Positions 42,770-49,088 of a DNA stretch of 49,088 nt are shown here, piece after piece. Positions within the stretch are counted from its first letter, which is position 1. Every line of letters starts with the position of its first letter. This stretch comes from JAVWJP01 sp036638975 (GTDB lineage: Bacteria > Bacillota > Clostridia > Oscillospirales > Ruminococcaceae), in NCBI GenBank assembly GCA_036638975.1, contig JAVWJP010000016.1, positions 1 to 49,088 on the forward strand, written 5' to 3'. The notes under the pieces are model-generated. The model saw only the letters and a program-made list of their open reading frames with translations. It did not search any database and was not told the origin of the DNA. Both the position numbers and the translations under genes were made by a program.

Positions 42770-44749
42770 TCACTGGCTGCCAAATACTATTTCGTCCTCC
42801 GAAAGATAAATGTTGCACCTTGTGTACACTTTGTCCACCACAGTGCTTATGGTGCCTATTGTTACACGGGTAGGCGGGTGTATTGCGCCGCACTTTATGC
42901 GGCTGTCAAGCGCCTCCTGCATACTTTCGTTTATCTCTGAAAGCCGCAGCGAAAGCTCTTCCACCTGCTGTTCTAAAAGCGGAAGCATCTCGTTCATCTT
43001 GTCAACCTGCGCACGTCTTTCATTTGTTATTTCTTTTCCGCAAGTAAAAACATAGGCGATAGATTTTTTCATCTCGTCAATGTTAGACTTGCTTTTTTTA
43101 AGCACCTGCTCTATCTCGAGTTTTTCTTTTATTACACTACCTGCATTGCCTACAGCGACAGCGGTAATGCGGTTGGATTCGCTGCCTATTATATTTGCTT
43201 CTATAGACTTTAGCGCGGTGCAGCTTCCGCCGATTATAACACCCTTGCCGGTGTGCACATTTATAACCTCGTCACAAGAAACATCAGAGCAAATAATGCT
43301 GTCGGCAGTGATACTTCCCTTTGCATAGACACTGCAATTTTCTATAAATTTACTTTTAATATTGCCCTGCGCCTCTAAGCTGCCTATATTGTTGCCGTTT
43401 ATTCCGCTCTCCAGTTTTATATCGCCGCCGGATATTATTTTAGCGCCCTCTACCATACCTTTTATTTCAATATTTCCGTTTGCACGAACCTCAAAGCCCT
43501 CGCGCACATCGCCTATAACCTTTATACTGCCGGGGAAGTTAAGGTTGCCTATGGCTATGTCTATATCACCGCTGAAAGAAAGCGTGGTTTTTACAACGTA
43601 CTTGTCGCCCTCAATTACGACGTGCCCGTCCTCTGTCGCAAGCAGCTGTGTGCCGTCCTCAGAAAGCCCTGTGCAGCCGCCCTGAGGTGCTCTTTCTACT
43701 TTTCCGGCAAGCCCGGGTACAATTGTTCCGTCAACTGCAATTCCGTCAACAGGCTCTGTCGGCGGCACTATACGGCATAGAGCTGTGCCTTTTAGTATAT
43801 TATGTATAGTACCTATGTTTTTATAATCGACCAAGCCGTCATCATTCTGCTTTGGCTGAATCTTCCATGTATCGGATATTCTTTCGGATATATATCCGTT
43901 ATCTCCGTTTTTCGGCAAAAGCCCCCACGCCACAACAACAAGTTTAAAATAAATCTCCCCCGCTGCGGCTTTTTCCAATACTTCTTCATCTATGCCGTAA
44001 GTAATCCCCACAGTGCACAGCGCACCTTCAAGAGCCTCGCTTGAAATACCCGATCCGCCGTTTTGCGGCGGCATTATAAACATCCATGCCTGCATTTTAT
44101 CCGGCGATGTCCTAATAAAAACCTTGGCGTCTATGGGCGGCATGGGTATCTCCTCCACCGGCTTCGGCGGAGGCTCTGCGGCGGCTTTTGTGTCGTCTTG
44201 CGTGGCATTCTCTTTGGTGCTGTCTGTGATATCGTCTGCCTGTTGCTCGCGCTGTCCTTCGCGTTTCTCCGCCTGAGCCTGCATTTGCACCTTACGCGCT
44301 GCGCGTTCTGCTTCTTTGGCTTCTTTCTCTGCCACTTGACGCTGCATCAAAACCGCACGTATACGCTCGTAATCCTCGCGGGCAGGCTGCTGAAGCTTTT
44401 CGTAAAAACCTTCGTGCTCCTTTGCAATACGCGTGGTCATAGTAATTTTACCGCTTGCTTCCAACTCATCCCATTTTTCCGCCGGTAAAAACTCGGGCGC
44501 ATTCTCTATGTCCTTAGACCAATATGTCCACAGCATACGAATATAATCTTCTATATTATCATTTTTTTTATGAAAGCCGTTTTTTATTTCTGTAAATTTA
44601 AGCTCTGTTTTTTTCTCTGAGGAAGCTATATTGCCTGCGCTTTCATTCGCGTTTTCTTGTGCTTCTTTTTCGTCTGCATTTTCTTCGCGCTTTTGAGTGG
44701 CTTTTTGCCATAAGCGAAACAATGCACTGTTATTATCGTTTATATCCAT
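42770..44749 (-). CDS. FapA family protein (DUF342)
   Basis: This 659-residue protein has a charged N-terminal region (residues 1 to about 200, with a long Glu/Lys/Arg helix around 125-175), then the FapA/DUF342 core. The core is a right-handed beta-helix rich in G-D-I repeats (GDIDIAIGNLNFPGSIKVIGDVREGFEVRANGNIEIKG, GGDIKLESGINGNN), followed by a coiled coil (about 530-615). FapA-type proteins occur in flagellated and non-flagellated Firmicutes; one was named for flagellar assembly in Vibrio, but the general role is unclear. No flagellar gene is nearby. GGAGGTG precedes the ATG. It leads the minus-strand signalling group. Confidence 0.87.
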   Translation of the reverse strand: MDINDNNSALFRLWQKATQKREENADEKEAQENANESAGNIASSEKKTELKFTEIKNGFHKKNDNIEDYIRMLWTYWSKDIENAPEFLPAEKWDELEASGKITMTTRIAKEHEGFYEKLQQPAREDYERIRAVLMQRQVAEKEAKEAERAARKVQMQAQAEKREGQREQQADDITDSTKENATQDDTKAAAEPPPKPVEEIPMPPIDAKVFIRTSPDKMQAWMFIMPPQNGGSGISSEALEGALCTVGITYGIDEEVLEKAAAGEIYFKLVVVAWGLLPKNGDNGYISERISDTWKIQPKQNDDGLVDYKNIGTIHNILKGTALCRIVPPTEPVDGIAVDGTIVPGLAGKVERAPQGGCTGLSEDGTQLLATEDGHVVIEGDKYVVKTTLSFSGDIDIAIGNLNFPGSIKVIGDVREGFEVRANGNIEIKGMVEGAKIISGGDIKLESGINGNNIGSLEAQGNIKSKFIENCSVYAKGSITADSIICSDVSCDEVINVHTGKGVIIGGSCTALKSIEANIIGSESNRITAVAVGNAGSVIKEKLEIEQVLKKSKSNIDEMKKSIAYVFTCGKEITNERRAQVDKMNEMLPLLEQQVEELSLRLSEINESMQEALDSRIKCGAIHPPTRVTIGTISTVVDKVYTRCNIYLSEDEIVFGSQ

Positions 44750-44796
44750 GAGCCACCTCCATAAACTGCCGTATTAAAATTTTTATTTCCTCTTTA

Positions 44797-44825
44797 AGTA
44801 TACCAGAGAAAGCAAAATAGTTCAA
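44797..44825 (-). promoter_or_regulatory. Promoter of the fapA group
   Basis: On the minus strand, TTGAAC (44825-44820), 17-nt spacer and TATACT (44802-44797), about 50 nt before the start. Confidence 0.75.
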
Positions 44826-44928
44826 ACGTTCTTAACAAAAATTAAAAGATTTTTTTAAATTATTTATACTGTTTTTCATAAAAAAAGCCTTTTTATGATA
44901 TTTTTTTCATAAAATTTACCGTATTCAC

Positions 44929-44956
44929 TTGCTTATTTTTCAATAAATGCTAAAAT
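44929..44956 (+). promoter_or_regulatory. Promoter of the CheX-CheY gene
   Basis: TTGCTT, 16-nt spacer and TAAAAT, divergent from the fapA promoter. Confidence 0.6.
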
Positions 44957-44998
44957 GAAAATATAAACAAATTACATATTTTAAAGGCAGGTGGTTGT

Positions 44999-45871
44999 AT
45001 GTCTAAGGAACAAGAAGTGTTCGATATTGCCGACAAGGTGGTGAAGCGCGTAGCAAAGCTTGTAGCAAAGCTTGATATGCAAAACGCAGCTTCTGTAAGC
45101 TTTGACACCGAAAGCTCAAGCCTTGTGGTAACAACAGCTTTGGACGGCAATCTTATCACCATAGCGCTGCACGCCACAAACCGTGTTTTGCGTGCTGTTA
45201 CCTCTGCCATGAAGCATGGCGCACCCATAACCGCCTCTGATATGGAAATATATACAACAGAATTTTGCAACATCATGTGCGGTAACCTCCTTACAGTAGT
45301 AAACGACAGCTTTAATGTAACTGCAGGCTTTGCAATACCGCACTTTATGAAAAACGAATATATTGACGAAACAGCCCCGCAGCGCACTAAAAAAGAACTT
45401 TTTTATGAAAGCGGGTATGGGCCTGTAGCCTTGCAGCTTTTTTACAAGTCGCCGCTTTTTAAAGCCGATAAGACCTCGGCAAGCAAAAAAGGAGATTTAC
45501 ATATGAAGAAAAAAATACTCGTGGTAGATGATTCCATTTTTATTTATCAAGAAATATCACACCTGCTGAAGGACACAGACTTTGAAATTTGCGCCTATGC
45601 CAAAAGCGGAGAGGAAGCAATAGAGCTTTACAAAAAATACAGCCCCGATATTGTAACTATGGACATTATTTTGCCGGGCATGGACGGCATAGAAACCACA
45701 AAAGAAATTATGAGCCTTTGGCCCGATGCAAAAATCATTATGGTAAGCTCGCTTGCCTACCAACAAACCTTTGAAGAAACAACTGCCTTAGGTGCACACG
45801 ATTTTATCTTTAAACCATTCGACAGAGCTCGTCTTTTAAGCGCACTTTTAAGCGCTGTAGATGATAATTAA
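44999..45871 (+). CDS. CheX-like domain fused to a CheY-like receiver
   Basis: This 290-residue fusion has residues 1 to about 150 in a CheX-like fold, with the phosphatase signature E-x-x-N in TTEFCNIMCGNLLT. Residues 171-290 form a receiver domain with acidic pocket VVDDS, phospho-acceptor Asp in TMDIILPGMDG, Ser in MVSS and Lys in FIFKPF. CheX dephosphorylates CheY-P, so one polypeptide joins a receiver to its likely phosphatase. The junction SASKKGDLHMKKK contains a full ribosome binding site, so a free receiver may also be made from the internal ATG (45503). It is divergent from fapA, with AGGTGG before the ATG. Confidence 0.88.
   Translation: MSKEQEVFDIADKVVKRVAKLVAKLDMQNAASVSFDTESSSLVVTTALDGNLITIALHATNRVLRAVTSAMKHGAPITASDMEIYTTEFCNIMCGNLLTVVNDSFNVTAGFAIPHFMKNEYIDETAPQRTKKELFYESGYGPVALQLFYKSPLFKADKTSASKKGDLHMKKKILVVDDSIFIYQEISHLLKDTDFEICAYAKSGEEAIELYKKYSPDIVTMDIILPGMDGIETTKEIMSLWPDAKIIMVSSLAYQQTFEETTALGAHDFIFKPFDRARLLSALLSAVDDN
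45490..45505 (+). promoter_or_regulatory. Internal ribosome binding site and start for a free CheY-like receiver
   Basis: AGGAG (45490-45494) lies 8 nt before in-frame ATG 45503, exactly where the receiver domain begins (MKKKILVVDDS). It would yield a 122-residue protein, the length of a stand-alone CheY. Confidence 0.65.
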
Positions 45872-45884
45872 ATTATAAACTTAA

Positions 45885-45920
45885 CGGCGCGGTGTGTTTG
45901 CCACTGCGCCGCATTTTTTT
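45885..45920 (+). terminator. Terminator after the CheX-CheY gene
   Basis: CGGCGCGGTG pairs with CCACTGCGCCG (one bulged T) and is followed by a run of seven T. Confidence 0.88.
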
Positions 45921-45975
45921 ATTCATTAGAAATAATTAAAAATAATTAAAAATTAACAGTTTGTCTACTGTTTAA

Positions 45976-46014
45976 TTTGTCGAATATGATACAATTGTAA
46001 CAGTTGATACAATT
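45976..46014 (+). promoter_or_regulatory. Promoter region with perfect Spo0A box before the acyl ligase gene
   Basis: TTTGTCGAA (45976-45984) equals the 0A-box consensus. Six bases later comes the extended -10 TGATACAAT (45987-45995), and TGATACAATT is repeated at 46005-46014. Spo0A-P bound here would contact the promoter directly. No good -35 is seen at normal distance, which fits an activator-dependent or extended -10 promoter. Confidence 0.55.
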
Positions 46015-46051
46015 AAAATGCAGAATTTGCAGAATGGGTATGAGGGATAAA

Positions 46052-48634
46052 ATGATAAATTTATTTTCTGAAATAAAAAGCCGCAATGCGCAAAACGGCA
46101 GCAAGGAAGTTATGTCCATAACAACAGATGCCGGTGAGCACCGCAGCTACAGCTATGACGAAATGTTTAAAGCGGCAGACGAATTTGCTGCCAAAATGAC
46201 GGCGGCAGGTGTTGTAAGCGGCGACAGAGTTGTTATAGTTGCAGAAAATTCTCCCGAATGGGACATAGCCTATGTGGCTGTAATGAGCCTTGGCTGTACC
46301 GCAGTGCTGGTCGATTACTCGCTGCCTACGCACGATATTATGCGGCTTTTGGAGGTTTCTGATGCACGCTGTATTTTTACCTCTCCAAAGCTTGCAGAAA
46401 AAATAGGCACAACAATTTCTCTCACCATACCGGTTTTAAATATCATGGAAAAAGCAAAGCCCATACCCGAGCATCTTGCAAAAATATCGCCGGAGCTTTC
46501 CCCCACGGCAGACGGTGACAGCGACATTGCCTTTATAATTTATTCGTCGGGCACAACAAAAACAGCTACAGGCATAATGCACACGCACGAAGCAATGCTT
46601 GGCACTACCGAAGCCGCAATAGCGTTTAACCACCTTAAAAGTGACGAAAAAATGCTTGTGGTAATACCAAACAGCCACATTTACGGCGTTATAACCTCTA
46701 TGCTGGGTCCGCTGCTTTTGGGCGGTTCTATGCACTTTATAGAGTCTATGACAGGCGAAAACGTTCTTCGCGCCTTCGACGAATATAAGCCAACTGTTTT
46801 TTCGTGCGTTCCGCGTGTTTTTGAAATGTTCCAAAAACAAATTGTAGCAAAAATAAACAGCAAAAAGCTTACAGCCGTAATGTTTAAGCTTTTCTTCCCT
46901 CTGTGCACATGGGTGCGTCAAAGTACAGGTATAAACCTCGGCAAAATAATATTCGGCACTATACACAAGGGCTTTGGCGGGCATATAAGGGTTTTGTGCG
47001 CTGCGGGTGCACCAATGCCGCCGCCTACGCTCCGTTTTTATTTTGGCGTTGGCATGAACCTTTTTTTAAACTATGGTCTTACCGAAACAAACGTGCCTGT
47101 AATTGCAAACAGCTACGAGAACTACACCATCAATTCCTGCGGAAAGCCATACCCGAATGTACAGCTCAAGCTTATGCCTCAAGAGGACAGCAAGCTTTGC
47201 GAAATATATATTAAAACTCCATTTATGATGAAGGGCTACTTTAGAGATGAAGAAGCAACCGCAAGCGCCTTTGAGGACGGCTGGTTTAAAACCGGCGACC
47301 TCGCCACTGCTGATGATAACGGAAACATAAGCATAGTTGGCAGGTGCAAAGACAACATTGTGCTTTCTACAGGCAAAAAAGTTACACCGGACGATATTGA
47401 AGCCGGCTACTGCGAGCTTAGCGGAGTAAAAGAGTTTGTGGCTTGCGGAGTTCCCGCAGCGTCGGGCAGCTACGATGAAGTTCACGCCTTTGTTGTACTT
47501 AGCGATGCCGCAAAGCAAACCCTACAGGATATAGAAGCCGCGGTGCGCAAAAAAGGCGCTGAGCTTTCGCAGTATATGAAGATTACAAAGCTGCACCTAG
47601 TAACCGAAATTCCAAAAACCTCGCTGCAAAAGGCAAAGCGCTACCTACTAAAAGCACTTGCGCTTAAAGAAGCCAATGACGAAAACGCCGCAACGCAAAA
47701 CGAGGCACTGCAAAAACCTCTTAACAGTGCCGCTGCGCCACAAGAAGTGCAAAGCGCAGGGCAAACCATTAAAGAGCTTATACAGCGGGTACTTCGCACC
47801 GACCGTGTTCTTACGGACAGCACCCTCATTTTTGAGGAGCTGGGCATGGATTCCCTTGCCTGCATAGAGCTTGATTCGCTTATAGAAGAAAGCTTTGGCA
47901 AAAGCGTAGCACAGTGTTTTCACCCCGGTGTCACCATAGAACAGCTCACTTCTGCCGCAAAAAACGATGATGTAAGCGAGGACCAAAGTTTTCTTAAAAA
48001 ATTCCCCGTAGAAAAAGAAAAATTCGATTATATGTGCTTTAAGTTCTACAGCCGCCTTGCAAAATGGGTTTATAACGTAAAAATTACAGGCTTTGAAAAC
48101 CTCCCCGCAAACGGCTCATACATCATCTGCCCCAATCATCAAACAAATTTTGACTTTTTATGGGTAACAATGAAGTTTGGACGCGAGCAGTTTCAAAAGC
48201 TTGGCTGTCTTGCAAAAAAAGAACTTTTTAATGCAACACGCATAAGCCGCAGGCTTTCTCGCGTATGCGGAATGATACCCATAGACCGCGGGTCATTAAA
48301 CACACAGGCGGTAAACCTTTGCAAGCAAAAGCTTGAGGAAGGCTGGAATTTTCTGATATACCCTGAGGGCACTCGTACCAAGGACGGTAAAATAGGCGCA
48401 TTCCAAAAAGGTGCTGCCATGCTCTCGGTTGCCGAAAACGTCCCCATTATACCCGTTAAAATTAAGGGCGGCTTTGAGATATTCCCCGCAGGGCATAAGC
48501 TGCCAAAGCTTTTTGATTTTAAACATATGAGGCGCTGCCGCGTAGAAGTAAACTTTGCCGCCCCCATTGCCGACTACAGCTCCGATATTGATACGCTTAA
48601 CCAAAAGTTATATGACATAGTTTCGTCTATGTAA
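46052..48634 (+). CDS. Fused acyl-adenylating ligase, acyl carrier protein and PlsC acyltransferase
   Basis: This 860-residue protein has three modules. Residues 1 to about 530 form an AMP-dependent ligase: IIYSSGTTKTATGIMHTH near 161, YGLTETNVPV near 339, GWFKTGDLA near 409, and the C-terminal lysine region PKTSLQKAKRYLL near 519. Residues about 560-635 form an acyl carrier domain with phosphopantetheine Ser near 600 in LGMDSLACIEL. Residues about 665-860 form a PlsC-type acyltransferase: NHQTNFDF near 695, and YPEGTRTKDGKIGAFQKG near 769. It could activate a fatty acid, load it on its own carrier and pass it to a lyso-lipid or other acceptor, like Aas with a built-in ACP. ATG 46052 follows GAGGG; an upstream TTG is less likely. 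Confidence 0.9.
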   Translation: MINLFSEIKSRNAQNGSKEVMSITTDAGEHRSYSYDEMFKAADEFAAKMTAAGVVSGDRVVIVAENSPEWDIAYVAVMSLGCTAVLVDYSLPTHDIMRLLEVSDARCIFTSPKLAEKIGTTISLTIPVLNIMEKAKPIPEHLAKISPELSPTADGDSDIAFIIYSSGTTKTATGIMHTHEAMLGTTEAAIAFNHLKSDEKMLVVIPNSHIYGVITSMLGPLLLGGSMHFIESMTGENVLRAFDEYKPTVFSCVPRVFEMFQKQIVAKINSKKLTAVMFKLFFPLCTWVRQSTGINLGKIIFGTIHKGFGGHIRVLCAAGAPMPPPTLRFYFGVGMNLFLNYGLTETNVPVIANSYENYTINSCGKPYPNVQLKLMPQEDSKLCEIYIKTPFMMKGYFRDEEATASAFEDGWFKTGDLATADDNGNISIVGRCKDNIVLSTGKKVTPDDIEAGYCELSGVKEFVACGVPAASGSYDEVHAFVVLSDAAKQTLQDIEAAVRKKGAELSQYMKITKLHLVTEIPKTSLQKAKRYLLKALALKEANDENAATQNEALQKPLNSAAAPQEVQSAGQTIKELIQRVLRTDRVLTDSTLIFEELGMDSLACIELDSLIEESFGKSVAQCFHPGVTIEQLTSAAKNDDVSEDQSFLKKFPVEKEKFDYMCFKFYSRLAKWVYNVKITGFENLPANGSYIICPNHQTNFDFLWVTMKFGREQFQKLGCLAKKELFNATRISRRLSRVCGMIPIDRGSLNTQAVNLCKQKLEEGWNFLIYPEGTRTKDGKIGAFQKGAAMLSVAENVPIIPVKIKGGFEIFPAGHKLPKLFDFKHMRRCRVEVNFAAPIADYSSDIDTLNQKLYDIVSSM

Positions 48635-48930
48635 CTTCTAGCTTGTAACTTGTATGTTGCCCCCGCCTATGGCGGGGGCAACTGTGTTTAAACGACATGG
48701 TTTCGTCTATGTAACTTCTAGCTTATAGCTTGTATATTGCCCCCGCCTATGGCGGGGGCAGCTGTGTTTAAACGACATAGTTTCATCTATGTAACTTCTA
48801 GCTTGTAGCTTGTATGTTGCCCCCGCCTATGGCGGGGGCAACTGTGTTTAAACGACATAGTTTCGTCTATGTAGCTTCTAGCTTGTAACTTGTATGCTGC
48901 TCCCGCCTATGTGGCGGGGGCAAGTGTATT
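48614..48930. repeat. Repeat array C: four 80-bp units built on the acyl ligase gene end
   Basis: Units start at 48614, 48694, 48774 and 48854, with an exact period of 80. Each begins with a copy of the final codons of the preceding gene (encoding DIVSSM-stop or DMVSSM-stop), then a spacer, then the hairpin TTGCCCCCGCC/GGCGGGGGCAA with loop TAT (perfect 11 bp in unit 1), then CTGTGTTTAAAC. The last unit has a 2-nt insertion in the loop. The stretch 48635-49020 holds this array and a terminator, and no gene. Confidence 0.95.
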
Positions 48931-48946
48931 TTTTGCTTATAAAAGA

Positions 48947-48982
48947 AGCTACGCCCCACAGATTGGTCTGTGGGGCGTAGCT
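48947..48982 (-). terminator. Strong terminator of the gene entering from the right
   Basis: A perfect 16-bp stem (AGCTACGCCCCACAGA with its complement) and TTGG loop. On the minus strand it is followed by TCTTTTAT. Confidence 0.8.
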
Positions 48983-49020
48983 ATAGCATAAATTGAATAA
49001 GCTTCCTATCAGTTACTTAA

Positions 49021-49088
49021 TTACTTTGCAGCTGCTTTCTTTACAAGTGGCTTATCTGTGATGAGAATTTCGCCGCCCATAGAGGTTG
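49021..49088 (-). CDS. C-terminal end of an unidentified gene
   Basis: The last 22 codons are visible: TSMGGEILITDKPLVKKAAAK and a TAA stop. The following perfect hairpin terminator supports a real gene end. The fragment is too short to assign; the basic KKAAAK ending is seen in several translation-related proteins, which is only a weak hint. Confidence 0.6.
   Translation of the reverse strand, partial: TSMGGEILITDKPLVKKAAAK

Overview
The window looks like a chromosomal piece of a spore-forming, Gram-positive anaerobe of the class Clostridia, most likely from the Oscillospiraceae/Ruminococcaceae neighbourhood. That is inferred from gene content: a SigH-type sigma factor, a cotJABC spore-coat cluster, a perfect Spo0A-box match, a Cna-B type surface adhesin, a glgBCDA operon with GlgD, and a FapA protein. 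GC content looks moderate. Many genes start with TTG or GTG behind a good Shine-Dalgarno sequence. A run of exactly 100 N (10410-10509) marks a draft-assembly gap, and it sits inside a repeat array. I saw no tRNA, rRNA, CRISPR array, transposase or phage gene.

Layout. 1-3766 (-): large secreted adhesin, C-terminus off the window. 4009-10117 (+): MATE transporter, SigH-like sigma factor, zinc-ribbon protein, DUF1858 protein, trmK, a Nif3-like protein and rqcH. 10118-10595: repeat array and gap. 10596-14664 (+): orphan sugar-type binding lipoprotein, then glycogen phosphorylase with its own promoter and a perfect LacI-type operator. 14675-16788: divergent pyridoxal-kinase-like gene and FMN hydroxy-acid oxidase. 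17142-23562 (+): glgB-glgC-glgD-glgA, a complete ADP-glucose route to glycogen; the branching enzyme carries a long basic repeat tail. 23626-28662: AEC transporter, second repeat array, LysR regulator divergent from an F420-ligase-like gene, SDR reductase and LUD protein. 36198-28824 (-): compact operon glyA-rarA-membrane protein-CNNM protein-proB-proA-membrane-anchored protein. 36368-37345 (+): birA, followed by a cluster of hairpins. 37707-39051 (+): cotJABC. 44749-39116 (-) and 44999-45871 (+): signalling island with FapA, a small unknown, a degenerate GGDEF-EAL, an EAL-HDOD and a CheX-CheY fusion. 46052-48634 (+): one-polypeptide acyl ligase-ACP-acyltransferase. 48614-48930: third repeat array. 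49021-49088 (-): the last codons of an unidentified gene.

Three observations stand out. (1) Three tandem arrays at unrelated loci share a GC-rich hairpin core (CCGCC, 3-nt loop, GGCGG), but the rest of each unit is copied from the local gene; two of them duplicate the final codons and stop codon of the preceding gene. This looks like a hairpin-linked tandem-duplication process. (2) The 39-46 kb island combines apparently catalytically dead c-di-GMP domains, FapA and a CheX-CheY fusion with an internal ribosome binding site, and no flagellar or chemoreceptor genes lie beside it. (3) A fused adenylating ligase, carrier protein and PlsC-type acyltransferase lies behind a promoter that overlaps a perfect Spo0A box.
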